Assembly (NCBI RefSeq): GCF_016316925.1
Contig: NZ_JAEEGB010000038.1
Span: 62,001-126,000, forward strand
Source of the DNA: Clostridium aciditolerans
GTDB taxonomy: Bacteria > Bacillota > Clostridia > Clostridiales > Clostridiaceae
Length of the DNA stretch: 64,000 nucleotides
Direction of reading: 5' to 3'
Positions within the stretch are counted from its first letter, which is position 1, and each line of letters begins with the position of its first letter. Below the pieces are notes generated by a model. It had not been told where the DNA came from. It searched no databases and saw only the letters and a program-made list of their open reading frames with translations. This document shows, piece by piece, positions 34,626-43,300 of the stretch. Both the position numbers and the translations under genes were made by a program.

Positions 34626-36125
34626 TTAAGGTTGTTTACCTTGCCAACTATTCATTAAATTTAGAACACTCTCAGGCATTTTCTCAGCTTGGTGTAAAAT
34701 TGATTGAGCAGCTTGCTCAATAATACTGTTTTTTGACATATCCAGTATTTCTTTTGCCATATCTGCATCTGAAATACGTGATTCTGCTGCAGATATATTG
34801 TACCCATAGTTATCGACGTTTTTAGATATATGCTCTAAAGCATTTTGATATGCTCCAAACTTAGAACGCTGACTTGATACCAGTTCCATAGCTTTATCTA
34901 CTTTTTCTAAGGATTTTTCTGCTTCGTCAATAGGATCAATTTTTACATCATCTACTCCTAATTTTTTAGTCCTTGCATCAAAAAGCTCTAGTTGAAACTG
35001 CTGCCCAGAGTTTGCACCTACTTGCAATTGAAGTTTAGGCATTTCGTCTATAGATATTTCTTTTTGGCAACCAGCATCTATTAATATTTTGCTTGCAAAG
35101 CTACTTAATTCATCTTGGAAATTGGAATCAATATTTATATATTGACCTCCAGTTGGGTCTGTAAGTCTGTTTAGCTGTGATTTTGTATCGTTAGTACCTA
35201 CTACAGTTAATTTGATACCTTTATTTTTAAGATCTGTGGCTATATCGTCAATATCAAAGGTTGACATACCATCGCCGCCATCACCATCTTTACTATCATC
35301 ATGTACCAAAGCATCAGTTACTAAAATAAACTGCTTAGCCGAATCAGGTCTTAAGCTATAGGATAGTGCGCCGTTAGCCGGATCAGCAATACCCTCAAGG
35401 CCAGACTCATTAGCATCCCCACCGCTTGTTAATTTAATATTATTTATATAAGATTTAAATGAGTTCAAATCACTAGTAAGAGCTGTCTTTACAACTGGGT
35501 CTCCTCCCTGAGCTGGATTAACATCGCCGTAGGTTATTAATCCCATATTAACATCAATTCCATTACCTGTTATCTTATTAATAAAACCATCTATGTTGTT
35601 TTTTACAGTAGCAATTTTTCCTCCCATGCTTCCAGTTATATCTACCACGAATACGATATCAGCAGTTCCAGGTGTCCATTTTGGAGGTATAGACTCATTA
35701 GTGGTTGGAGGAGCTAATAATTTTGTAGTGTTAAATTCAGTATTATTGGCTATATCGTCTATACTTGCTTTCACATTTTCAAGTTCATTCTGAATTTTTA
35801 TTCTATCATCTTGAGTTAAAGTTCCGTTTAAAGCCTGGAGTATAAGCTCTCTCATTCTTTGAAGGTTCGGATTTTGGATAGAACCAATCCCCGCTTCTGC
35901 TGTCTGAACAAGAGATATACCGTCTTGAATATTTCTTGATGCTTGCTCAAGACCTCTAATTTGTGCTCTCATTTCTTGAGATACACTGGCTCCTGCTGCA
36001 TCGTCTGCTGCTTTATTTATTCTCATACCTGAAGACAATTTTTCCATAGCATTAGATTTCGCTTTTCCAGCAGAATTAAGTCTATTATATGTATTTAATG
36101 CATTTGTATTATGATTTACTATCAC
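34626..36125 (-). CDS. Flagellin carrying a von Willebrand factor A domain
   Basis: A 499-residue flagellin. Residues 1-138 form the conserved N-terminal D0/D1 part (MIVNHNTNALNTYNRL, LSSGMRINKAADDAAG) and residues 360-499 the C-terminal D1/D0 part (YNISAAESRISDADMAKEI). Between them, at about 154-352, where flagellins carry a variable surface region, lies a vWA domain: DIVFVVDITGSMGG gives the MIDAS DxSxS-type motif at D162 (as DITGS), SGGDANES the next metal segment (D237), and FILVTDA the last aspartate (D271). The filament would thus display a metal-dependent adhesion domain. C353 is the only cysteine. It is a single gene, far from other flagellar genes. Confidence 0.95.
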   Translation of the reverse strand: MIVNHNTNALNTYNRLNSAGKAKSNAMEKLSSGMRINKAADDAAGASVSQEMRAQIRGLEQASRNIQDGISLVQTAEAGIGSIQNPNLQRMRELILQALNGTLTQDDRIKIQNELENVKASIDDIANNTEFNTTKLLAPPTTNESIPPKWTPGTADIVFVVDITGSMGGKIATVKNNIDGFINKITGNGIDVNMGLITYGDVNPAQGGDPVVKTALTSDLNSFKSYINNIKLTSGGDANESGLEGIADPANGALSYSLRPDSAKQFILVTDALVHDDSKDGDGGDGMSTFDIDDIATDLKNKGIKLTVVGTNDTKSQLNRLTDPTGGQYINIDSNFQDELSSFASKILIDAGCQKEISIDEMPKLQLQVGANSGQQFQLELFDARTKKLGVDDVKIDPIDEAEKSLEKVDKAMELVSSQRSKFGAYQNALEHISKNVDNYGYNISAAESRISDADMAKEILDMSKNSIIEQAAQSILHQAEKMPESVLNLMNSWQGKQP

Positions 36126-36202
36126 TTATATCACCTTTTTCGTAAACGTATATTTTAAATAAATTAGTCATAGAACTCATTTTATTATAGGTTTATTATC
36201 TT

Positions 36203-36230
36203 ATATCGACTTCAATTTACGTATTTGTAT
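36203..36230 (-). promoter_or_regulatory. Candidate sigma-28 (SigD) promoter for flagellin
   Basis: On the minus strand TACA, 15 bases, then GTCGATAT resembles the flagellar consensus TAAA-N15-GCCGATAA. It lies about 80 bases before the flagellin start; AAAGGTGAT is the ribosome site. Confidence 0.5.
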
Positions 36231-36288
36231 AGAATTAAAAATATTATTTAATTAAAGAAGATATTAATCTGCTTATACTTTTTTTATT

Positions 36289-36317
36289 TTGATAAAAAAG
36301 TAAAGATAAACTATAAT
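36289..36317 (+). promoter_or_regulatory. Sigma-A promoter before a gene remnant
   Basis: TTGATA and TATAAT with 17 bases between (AAAAAGTAAAGATAAAC). The following ATGTATATATTGCG also matches the segment after the promoter at 62070. It now leads into the remnant at 36378 and perhaps on to the acetyltransferase. Confidence 0.75.
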
Positions 36318-36377
36318 ATGTATATATTGCGCTAGTTTGTTAGTGTTGTTTAATGCTTTGTAAGGATATTTAAATAA

Positions 36378-36557
36378 CAGAAGAGGCAGAGCAAATGGAA
36401 TAGTAGAAAAAATCTTAAGGTTTATAAAGTTAGGTATGAAGTAAAATATAAAAGAAATGGTGTAGGTACTCAAGATAGTAGAACATAGGATTGGTGGTAT
36501 TTTGTTATTAGAAAAGATGAAAATTCTCCATGGCTCATAGATGATTTTGAGATATAA
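36378..36557 (+). pseudogene. Decayed gene remnant (secreted-protein C-terminus)
   Basis: The frame from 36378 reads ...KVYKVRYEVKYKRNGVGTQDSRT, then TAG at 36486-36488, then DWWYFVIRKDENSPWLIDDFEI and a stop. The strands and the tryptophan-rich W-Y-V-I-R-K...W-L-I-D-D-F ending are typical of the C-terminal domain of small clostridial lipoproteins (DUF4829-like). There is no start codon or ribosome site, so the N-terminal part is lost. Confidence 0.7.
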
Positions 36558-36585
36558 CTAATATTTTTAGGAAAGGAAGATTATA

Positions 36586-37074
36586 ATGAACATTATAATT
36601 AGACAAGCGTCCATAGAAGATTTAGACGAAGTTGCAAAAGTCGAGGCAAGCTGTTTTCCAGAAGCAGAAGCAGCTACAAAAGAGTCCTTAGAACAACGTA
36701 TTAATACATTCCCAGAAAGTTTCTTTGTAGCAGAAACAGATTGGAGAATAATTGGATTTATCAATGGCTGCGTTACGAATAGAACCGTTATATATGACGA
36801 ACTCTATAAGGACTCAACTTTGCACATTCCAGATGGAGACTATCAGACTGTTTTTGGACTTGATGTTATGCCAGAGTATCGTAACCAAGGAATTGCTGCG
36901 CAGCTAATGAATTATATGATAGAAGTATCAAAAGCAGCAGGTCGTAAAGGTGTTATTCTAACTTGCAAAGAAAGACTTATACATTATTATGAAAAGTTTG
37001 GATACGTGAATAAAGGTATATCTGAATCGGTACATGGCGGTGCTAAGTGGTATGATATGATTTTAGAGTTTTAG
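36586..37074 (+). CDS. GNAT-family N-acetyltransferase
   Basis: A 162-residue acetyltransferase. LDVMPEYRNQGIAAQLMNYMIE at about 97-118 holds the acetyl-CoA pyrophosphate loop (Q/R-x-x-G-x-A). HYYEKFGYVNKG near 140 is the typical final strand. The protein begins IIIRQASIEDLDEVAKVEASCFPEAEAATKE, resembling arylalkylamine-type N-acetyltransferases. Substrate unknown. GGAAAGGA precedes the ATG. Confidence 0.9.
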   Translation: MNIIIRQASIEDLDEVAKVEASCFPEAEAATKESLEQRINTFPESFFVAETDWRIIGFINGCVTNRTVIYDELYKDSTLHIPDGDYQTVFGLDVMPEYRNQGIAAQLMNYMIEVSKAAGRKGVILTCKERLIHYYEKFGYVNKGISESVHGGAKWYDMILEF

Positions 37075-37283
37075 ACTCATTAAAAAGTATTTGCTTAGTA
37101 AATAACTGTAAAGATATTCCTCTCTATAAATCAACTATATAATCAGTATAAAGGTTTGACTATAAAGTTTAAATCATGCTGGGATTACATTAGTAGTAAT
37201 TCAAATATGATTAAAAATATAATTAAACCAAAGAAGGAAAACTCCTTTTAATATAGAAATTAATATATTGGGGGTGTTTTGAA

Positions 37284-37490
37284 ATGTATACAGCATTATT
37301 AAAGGAATTAGAGAAAAAAGGAAAAATTAAAGACGGTAGTATTGAATTTTACTCCGAGCATGGGAAATTAAAGATATTGATTGATAAAAACATACATATT
37401 ATAAAAGATAACAACACACTAATTAAACTAATTAACAAAAATAATAAAATATCAAAAGCAGTGGATACTGCACTAGAAGCATATTTTTAA
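37284..37490 (+). CDS. Small hypothetical protein
   Basis: A 68-residue protein (MYTALLKELEKKGKIKDGSIEF...) with mixed helix and strand and a high lysine content. GGGGGTG precedes the ATG by about ten bases. I do not recognise it. It is soluble by composition and stands alone before a structured intergenic element. Confidence 0.6.
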   Translation: MYTALLKELEKKGKIKDGSIEFYSEHGKLKILIDKNIHIIKDNNTLIKLINKNNKISKAVDTALEAYF

Positions 37491-37579
37491 GAGTTTAAAT
37501 AATGTGTTAAGTTCCAATGTTATAAGTAAAGTTAACGATAACTTTGATAAGTTAGAAAAATACGAAAGCAAATGAAATG

Positions 37580-37655
37580 GTCACAGAGCAAAGATTACAA
37601 CTGTGTGACGTCAGTGAAGCACTCGGAGAAATCTGAGTGCTAATTTATTTTAAAA
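37580..37655 (+). ncRNA. Structured element B, first unit
   Basis: GTCACAG...CTGTGTGAC forms a stem around AGATTACAA, followed by AGCACTCGGA-GAAA-TCTGAGTGCT, a perfect 10-base-pair hairpin capped by a GAAA tetraloop, and a TAATTTATTTT tail. The segment AGATTACAAACTG and hairpin recur at 42943-42998. Confidence 0.5.
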
Positions 37656-37704
37656 TAAATTAGGAATATAATAAAATTGTCACAATGATGTAACAATCAT
37701 CATT

Positions 37705-37815
37705 TATAATAGAAATTGTCCTAAGCTAATAAAGCTTAGAGGAAATATCCGAAATCCCTTTTTATTCAATAATATATTCATATAGGCACTGGTAGTAATA
37801 CCGGTGCTTATTATT
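37705..37815 (+). ncRNA. Structured element B, second unit (candidate small RNA)
   Basis: TATAAT at 37705 is followed by TTGTCCTAAGCT, a loop, AGCTTAGAGGAAA, then ATCCCTTTTTATT, and ends in GCACTGGTA-GTAA-TACCGGTGC with a GNRA tetraloop and a T-rich tail. The upstream ATGTAACAATCA and the following order match 43050-43173 closely. No open frame is present. It looks like an independent short transcript of about 100 bases. Confidence 0.55.
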
Positions 37816-38048
37816 TTGCGAGATACTAATAGGAAAAATGAAACTGAAATAATGATAGTTACAAAGTTAATAAAATGAATATTAACAATATTTAAAAAAT
37901 ATAATATAATATTATTAGATAATAAGTTTTGTTAGTGGTTGATTTTAATTAAATCAATAGGCACCTTGGAGCACATACCCCTATATGCAAATCCATTATA
38001 ATAAGGATTTTAATTTAGGTACAAAGTTAATTGTGGAGGTGTAGATAA

Positions 38049-38219
38049 ATGACAGACTTAACATCTCAAGAACAATCAAATAAAGATGAAAATATTGATC
38101 AATCAATTGAAGTGTTGGAAGAATATGATGATACTTCATCAGAAAGTAATGCAGAGACTATAGCGTTAACTGTATTTGCAATTATTATTATGGGTATATT
38201 AATAGTTTTGTTTATGTAG
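38049..38219 (+). CDS. Small single-pass membrane protein
   Basis: A 56-residue protein: an acidic N-terminus (MTDLTSQEQSNKDENIDQ...) and one C-terminal transmembrane helix (TVFAIIIMGILIVLFM). GGAGGTG lies before the ATG. Tail-anchored topology is likely. Function unknown. A terminator overlaps its stop codon. Confidence 0.7.
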   Translation: MTDLTSQEQSNKDENIDQSIEVLEEYDDTSSESNAETIALTVFAIIIMGILIVLFM

Positions 38220-38240
38220 AGCCTTAATGGGCTCTTTTTT
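38219..38240 (+). terminator. Terminator of the small membrane protein gene
   Basis: GAGCC pairs with GGCTC and is followed by six T; it begins at the last base of the stop codon. Confidence 0.75.
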
Positions 38241-38359
38241 CATTTCAAAAACAAACAGTAGATAAGATGGTGATACTGTAATATGAGTGACATAAGAGCT
38301 TAGGCTAAGAATAAAAATGCTGAAACTCATGGCTTTTTAACCAATAAATGGATTAACTA

Positions 38360-38373
38360 CAAACATATGTTCG
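38360..38373 (+). promoter_or_regulatory. LexA (SOS) box overlapping the polymerase IV promoter
   Basis: CAAACATATGTTCG differs from the Firmicutes LexA box CGAACATATGTTCG at one position. TATAAT follows at 38376, so LexA bound here would block the promoter. Confidence 0.82.
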
Positions 38374-38419
38374 TATATAATGGAGTATATGTACGAATAA
38401 TAGATTCAGGGTGATACTT

Positions 38420-39679
38420 ATGAATGATAGCAAAAGAATTATATTCCATATCGATGTAAACTCTGCATTCTTATCATGGGAAGCAGCGTATAGATTACAG
38501 CAAGGAGAAAAAATTGATTTAAGAGAAATTTCCTCTGTAGTAGGTGGAAATGAAGAAAGTAGACACGGAATTGTGTTAGCAAAATCTATCCCTGCTAAAA
38601 AGTTTAACATTAAAACTGGTGAACCTTTGTTTACAGCAAGACAGAAATGTCCTGAACTAGTTGTAGTTCCACCACGTCACAATCTATATCTGCATTGTAG
38701 CGATTCATTGGTGGAAATATTAAAAGATTATACTCCCATAGTACAAAGATATTCTATTGATGAATGCTTTTTAGATTTTACTAATATGGAGCATATATAT
38801 TCTGATATTATAAAACTAGCCAATGATATAAGAGAGCGTGTTAAGAGAGAACTTGGATTTACTGTAAATATAGGTATCTCCAATAACAAACTGCTTGCAA
38901 AAATGGCATCAGATTTTAAAAAACCAGACAAAGTTCACACACTATTTCCAGAAGAAATAAAAAGTAAAATGTGGCCTCTTCCTGTTGAAGATTTATTTTT
39001 TGTTGGCAGAGCTACACTTCCTAAGTTGAATAAGCTAAATATTTTCACAATAGGTGATTTAGCAAACTATGATTTAAATATTATGAAGAGTATATTTAAA
39101 AGCCATGGAGTTATGATCTGGAATTATGCAAATGGCATAGATAACAGTGAAGTAAGAAAAAGTAACAAAGTCGAAGTAAAGAGTATAGGTAATTCAACCA
39201 CATTGCCTTTTGATGTGAAAGATAAAGAAACTGCACATAAAATTCTACTATCCCTTGCTGAAACAGTAGGAATGCGACTTAGAAAATCACAAAACTGTTG
39301 TAAGTTAGTTGCTATATATCTTAGAGATGCTGACTTCATAAGCTACTCCCATCAAATAAAGTTATATTGTCCAACAGATTCTACTAAAATAGTTTCGAGA
39401 ATATGTTTCCAATTATTTGATGAATGTTGGAAATATAGACCTTTAAGAAGTTTAGGAGTATCAGTTGGTGAACTCTGTAGCAATGATTTTTGCCAGTCAT
39501 CTATTTTTGATGATCCTAATTTAGAAAAGAATAGATCTATTGATAAGGCTATGGATTCTATTCGTTTAAAGTATGGTAATAACTCTGTTATAAGAGGTAC
39601 CTTTTTACACTCAGGGATTCATCCTACTACTGGTGGTACAGAATCCGAAGACTATCCTATTATGTCAAGTATTTTATAA
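38420..39679 (+). CDS. dinB: DNA polymerase IV (Y family)
   Basis: A 419-residue translesion polymerase. The catalytic aspartate motifs are FHIDVNSAF near residue 9 and YSIDECFLDF near 110. VNIGISNNKLLAKMASDFKKPDKVHTL is the fingers/palm region and LNKLNIFTIGDLANY the helix-hairpin-helix thumb. It copies past damaged bases at the cost of accuracy. The start is the ATG at 38420, eight bases after AGGGTGAT. The LexA box upstream predicts induction by DNA damage. A small gene follows after 11 bases. Confidence 0.95.
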   Translation: MNDSKRIIFHIDVNSAFLSWEAAYRLQQGEKIDLREISSVVGGNEESRHGIVLAKSIPAKKFNIKTGEPLFTARQKCPELVVVPPRHNLYLHCSDSLVEILKDYTPIVQRYSIDECFLDFTNMEHIYSDIIKLANDIRERVKRELGFTVNIGISNNKLLAKMASDFKKPDKVHTLFPEEIKSKMWPLPVEDLFFVGRATLPKLNKLNIFTIGDLANYDLNIMKSIFKSHGVMIWNYANGIDNSEVRKSNKVEVKSIGNSTTLPFDVKDKETAHKILLSLAETVGMRLRKSQNCCKLVAIYLRDADFISYSHQIKLYCPTDSTKIVSRICFQLFDECWKYRPLRSLGVSVGELCSNDFCQSSIFDDPNLEKNRSIDKAMDSIRLKYGNNSVIRGTFLHSGIHPTTGGTESEDYPIMSSIL

Positions 39680-39690
39680 GGAGATAAATT

Positions 39691-39954
39691 ATGAGAGTAG
39701 TTGCAAGATCAATAGATATGGTAGCATGGTTTGATAAAAATGGAGTGCCGAATCCGGTAAGATTTAGGTTAGATAGAGAGGAAGATGAGTCTATTATTAT
39801 AAAAATAGATAAGATTATTACTAGGGATAAAGAGAAGCTAGCAGGAAATCATATGCTTATTTTTAACTGCCAAGGATGTATTAATGGAGCGCAAAAGCTA
39901 TTTGAAATTAAATATGAGTTAAGTACATGTAAATGGATATTGTATAAAATATGA
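39691..39954 (+). CDS. Small conserved protein in the polymerase IV operon
   Basis: An 87-residue beta-rich protein (MRVVARSIDMVAWFDKNGVPNPVRFRL, then FNCQGCINGAQKLFEIKYEL). AGGAG precedes the ATG and the gene starts 11 bases after dinB, so it is cotranscribed and presumably LexA-controlled. The layout recalls other small proteins encoded beside Y-family polymerases in Firmicutes. I do not know its function. Confidence 0.75.
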   Translation: MRVVARSIDMVAWFDKNGVPNPVRFRLDREEDESIIIKIDKIITRDKEKLAGNHMLIFNCQGCINGAQKLFEIKYELSTCKWILYKI

Positions 39955-39988
39955 AGGTTAAATAAAAGAAGTTAAATAGTATTGCAAA

Positions 39989-40027
39989 CATAAGAGTTTC
40001 ATAGGTTTGAAGCTCTTATGTTTTTTT
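39989..40027 (+). terminator. Terminator of the polymerase IV operon
   Basis: CATAAGAGTTTC pairs with TGAAGCTCTTATG, followed by seven T. Confidence 0.92.
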
Positions 40028-40112
40028 GATAATACTATAAATGCTGCATAAAACTATGTATATACATTTATTAATGATACAAACTTTAGTTAATTTACAA
40101 AATAAAGATAAT

Positions 40113-41825
40113 TTAAACCTTAAATTTTTGTATCATATTGTTAAGCTTCTGTGCAAGTTCAGCTTGTGCTTGGGCAGATTTTGATACTTCATCAACAGCC
40201 ATTGTTATTTCATTTATGCTATTTGATATTTCTTCAGAGCTAGATACAGATTCTTCAGATACTGCTGACACATTTTGAATGTTGCTAGACACTTGGTTTA
40301 TTGTTTCGCTAATTTGTGTTGCTGCTGATGCTATATCTTCAGACATATTGCTAATGAACTCCGAATCATTTTCATACTGAATTCCCGTTTTTAATAACAA
40401 TTCATAGCTTGGTTTCACATTATTTGTAATGTAAGCAAGTATTTGATTTCCACTATCTGATAAGTTATCAAAGGCTGATTTAACCTGTTTAACCATGTCT
40501 TGAATTTGTGTAACAGCATAAGATGATTGCTCGGCAAGTTTTCTAACTTCATCTGCTACTACGGCAAATCCCTTGCCCTGCTCACCAGCTCTGGCAGCCT
40601 CTATTGCTGCATTTAAAGCTAGAAGATTAGTTTGTTTTGATATATTTGCTATGGTATCTGCCATTACTTTTATTTCTTCAACTATTTTACCCTCTTCTAT
40701 AGCTCGTATAATATTGTCATGTTTCTCGCTATAGGTCTTATTTCCAATATCTATTTCTTTTTCTGCTCTAGCTTTTATGTCAATAGCACGTTTTCTGATC
40801 TCTCTTACTGAAACAGCTGAATTCATTGACTTGCTTGCAAGGTCACCTGTTGTTGAGCTTATCTCTTCTGTTGAAGCACTGATTTCTTCTGTGACAGCGC
40901 TTAAATCTTGCGTGCCTTTTACTATTTGTTCTGTTGATTCATTTACTGCTTCCATATTTGCTGAAATTTCTTCAGTTGTAGCTGACAATTCTTCACTTGC
41001 AGCACTTATATCGCTAGCGCTGATAATTATATCGGAGATCAAATCTCTCACATTGTTACTTGCACTGTTTAATGATTTAGCGAGGTCTCCTATTTCATCT
41101 TTAGAATCAATATGTATTGTTTGAGTTAAATCACCTGATCCAAGAGCTTCAGCAAATGCTACTACCTGTTTCAATTGTTTTGAGATTATAGAAGCGATTA
41201 TAAGTCCTAGCACAATTGCTATAAATAAGCCAAATATAATTACGGCGATCACAGTGATAAGAGATGTTCTATATATGGAATTATTTTTCTCATAATCTTT
41301 TTGAGCTAAATCCATATTAAAGTCAACATATTTATTTAGAACCTCAGCCATCTTAATTCTTGTTACATCTGCTTTATGAAAAGCAGCTAGCGCCTCATCA
41401 TTCCTGTTAGCTTTTACAGATTTTATAACCTCTTCCCTAGATGTTCTATAATCCTGAAGAAGTCCAGTAAACTGTGAATACATTTCTCTATCTTGCTCTG
41501 TTGTAATAGTACTTTGGTAATCGGAAAGAAGTTTATCATTTTTATCCTTTAGTTGATTAATTTCGTTTTCAAGACTTTGAACTTTATTCGTATCTTTCTC
41601 GTATACTAATGATAATATATCTGTATGGATTTGCAAAACGTTTTGCTTTATTTCTCCTATAGTTTTTACACCCATCAAATCTACTTTATACATAGAAACA
41701 GAATTTGAATTTATTCTTGACATATTATACATACCTATAAAGCCTACTATGCCTATAAATAATGCAATTAAAGTAAAAGTGGATATTAATTTTTTAGCGA
41801 TTTTAAAATTATTAAACCATTTCAT
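40113..41825 (-). CDS. Methyl-accepting chemotaxis protein with four-helix-bundle sensor
   Basis: A 570-residue chemoreceptor. TM1 is at about residues 12-32, a helical extracellular domain of the 4HB_MCP type at about 35-185 ([25 protein letters not shown]), TM2 at about 190-215, HAMP at about 215-270, and the signalling tip contains [20 protein letters not shown]. Methylation-type glutamate pairs ([16 protein letters not shown]) flank it. It starts at an ATG after AGGAGGC. Ligand unknown. Confidence 0.95.
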   Translation of the reverse strand: MKWFNNFKIAKKLISTFTLIALFIGIVGFIGMYNMSRINSNSVSMYKVDLMGVKTIGEIKQNVLQIHTDILSLVYEKDTNKVQSLENEINQLKDKNDKLLSDYQSTITTEQDREMYSQFTGLLQDYRTSREEVIKSVKANRNDEALAAFHKADVTRIKMAEVLNKYVDFNMDLAQKDYEKNNSIYRTSLITVIAVIIFGLFIAIVLGLIIASIISKQLKQVVAFAEALGSGDLTQTIHIDSKDEIGDLAKSLNSASNNVRDLISDIIISASDISAASEELSATTEEISANMEAVNESTEQIVKGTQDLSAVTEEISASTEEISSTTGDLASKSMNSAVSVREIRKRAIDIKARAEKEIDIGNKTYSEKHDNIIRAIEEGKIVEEIKVMADTIANISKQTNLLALNAAIEAARAGEQGKGFAVVADEVRKLAEQSSYAVTQIQDMVKQVKSAFDNLSDSGNQILAYITNNVKPSYELLLKTGIQYENDSEFISNMSEDIASAATQISETINQVSSNIQNVSAVSEESVSSSEEISNSINEITMAVDEVSKSAQAQAELAQKLNNMIQKFKV

Positions 41826-41979
41826 AAAAATAATGCCTCCTAAAAATAAATATAATTAATTTTCGACTGTATTCGAGAAATATTTATATAGAAATATTTG
41901 GATAGAGAATATTTAACGATTTTAATGGCATAGTATATTTTAAGGAGTATTAATAATTATCTATAGGGAGCTGGTAATA

Positions 41980-42132
41980 TTGCAGATAGATTTATCAGAA
42001 AAAGAAATAAAATTATTAAAAAAAGCTATTATATCTACAGTTTCTATGGCATCAATATTAGACTTGAATGGAACTGAAGAACTGAGTGCTATATATGATA
42101 AATTAGATGAAACCAATGAACTGTCTGAATAA
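41980..42132 (+). CDS. Small hypothetical protein
   Basis: A 50-residue protein starting at TTG behind GGGAG (MQIDLSEKEIKLLKKAII...SAIYDKLDETNELSE). It is acidic, helical and soluble. A terminator follows after 24 bases, supporting a real transcript. Not recognised. Confidence 0.55.
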   Translation: MQIDLSEKEIKLLKKAIISTVSMASILDLNGTEELSAIYDKLDETNELSE

Positions 42133-42156
42133 AAATACTGAAGGAAAGCTTAAAAA

Positions 42157-42188
42157 AACATAACTTCAGCCCAAGCCGCAGTTATGTT
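42157..42188. terminator. Hairpin between convergent small genes
   Basis: AACATAACT pairs with AGTTATGTT across 14 bases; T/A-rich on both sides, usable in both directions. Confidence 0.75.
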
Positions 42189-42224
42189 TAATTAATTTAA
42201 TTATATATTTATTATTAATTTTAT

Positions 42225-42356
42225 CTATGATAGTGATGATAATATGGATAAATGGTGATTACCATGATGGTGATGATGGTGGCGAGCATCATCTAAATTT
42301 TGATTAAGATCCTGTTCAAAGTCCTGTTCAAAGTCCTGGTTTTCGTTTCTATACAT
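42225..42356 (-). CDS. Histidine-rich 43-residue peptide
   Basis: A short frame with a strong GGAGGC site before the ATG. The peptide begins MYRNENQ, repeats QDFEQDFEQDLNQ, then has ARHHHHHHGNHH with six histidines in a row, and ends in a serine/leucine tail. The acidic repeats plus histidine block suggest metal binding. A YmaF-type histidine-rich gene lies 200 bases upstream on the same strand. Its shortness makes it easy to overlook. Confidence 0.65.
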   Translation of the reverse strand: MYRNENQDFEQDFEQDLNQNLDDARHHHHHHGNHHLSILSSLS

Positions 42357-42555
42357 TAATAAGCCTCCATAAAATTTTTTACACAATACATAATATGCAG
42401 GGGTAAAAAAGGTTACTAAATTAAAAAAAGAAGGTGAGAGACTTATATTAGCTCTGCGAAGTATTTATAGAGAAAAGAAGGATATATAGTTACAAAAGTT
42501 GTTGCAATAAAATATGACAGCTACGTTGAAGTAGTAATATAAATATTCTCTTAAA

Positions 42556-42837
42556 TTAGTCAGCGCTTGTATAGCCACTCATATAGTGAATGTGGCCATC
42601 TTCAAATTCTACCCTAGTTCTAAAGGAATGATAATGACGTCCATCTGGTAGATCTATTGCAGGGCTTGTTTCAGTAACATAATTGTGTTCATGACCATCA
42701 TTAAAAGTTGTAATACCCCTCATACCGTGATTGTGGGGGACTCCACTTTGTGCTTTAGAAGTGATTCCGCCATAATGGTGAATATGACCTTGATTATATG
42801 TTGTCGCACCTGAATAACTGTGAGAATGCTTAGGCAT
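42556..42837 (-). CDS. YmaF-family histidine-rich protein
   Basis: A 93-residue protein made of repeating H-x-H units: HSHSY, GHIHHY, PHNHGM, GHEHNY, RHYHSF and GHIHYM, matching the YmaF family of Bacillus and clostridia. Each unit resembles a short beta hairpin. Function is not established; metal or surface association is likely. No signal peptide is seen. GGAGG precedes the ATG. Confidence 0.88.
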   Translation of the reverse strand: MPKHSHSYSGATTYNQGHIHHYGGITSKAQSGVPHNHGMRGITTFNDGHEHNYVTETSPAIDLPDGRHYHSFRTRVEFEDGHIHYMSGYTSAD

Positions 42838-42929
42838 TGAAATTCCTCCAAGTTAATTTATACATAAAATAATATATGCTTATCTTAACCATAATGTTAC
42901 ACTTGAAAAATTATGATTAAAGTTGTGTT

Positions 42930-42998
42930 AGCCACAACAGAGATTACAAACTGCATGGTAAAAGTAAAGCACTTGAGAAGGTATGAGTGCTTATTATT
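42930..42998 (+). ncRNA. Structured element C, first unit
   Basis: GCCACAACAGAGATTACAAACTG is followed by AAGCACTT...GAGTGCTT, a stem of eight base pairs, and TTATTATTT. It corresponds to the first unit of element B at 37580-37655. Confidence 0.5.
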
Positions 42999-43064
42999 TA
43001 CAAGTTGTTAAAAAAGTATATAATTATTTAACAGCAATGACACATTTATGTAACAATTAGTATT

Positions 43065-43173
43065 TATAATAATAGTTATCCTAAGTTACCCAAACTTATA
43101 GGAAACATTAATGGTCCCCTTTAAAATACATATTTGATAAAGCACTGGTAGAAATACTGGTGCTTATTTTTTA
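43065..43173 (+). ncRNA. Structured element C, second unit (candidate small RNA)
   Basis: TATAAT at 43065 is preceded by ATGTAACAATTAGTATT as in element B. Then come ATCCTAAGTT, loop, AACTTATAGGAAAC, GTCCCCTTTAAAA, and the terminal hairpin AGCACTGGTA-GAAA-TACTGGTGCT with six T. The stem is fully paired if G-T pairs are allowed and carries a GNRA loop. Confidence 0.6.
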
Positions 43174-43300
43174 CAAAGTCTTAACATGAAGATAACTCAT
43201 ATTATACAATTTGATGTTACTATAAATGTGAGGGCAAAACTAAACATTAAAATATAAAGATTATAGCTAATTACCAACCTTATAATTAAATATATTCGAA

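Larger units (their letters stand above)
37491..38048. other. Long intergenic region with structured element B
   Basis: About 560 bases without a protein gene. It carries the two-hairpin element described separately (37583-37815), then about 230 bases that include GATTTTAATTAAATC and the AGGCACCTTGGAGCACAT segment before the next small gene, in which I see no firm feature. Confidence 0.6.

Noticed and set aside
37921-38040. A second c-di-GMP-II riboswitch suggested by TAGGCACCTTGGAGCA
   Set aside because: The other conserved parts (GGAAAC at the 5' side and GTGCAACCG at the 3' side) are absent.
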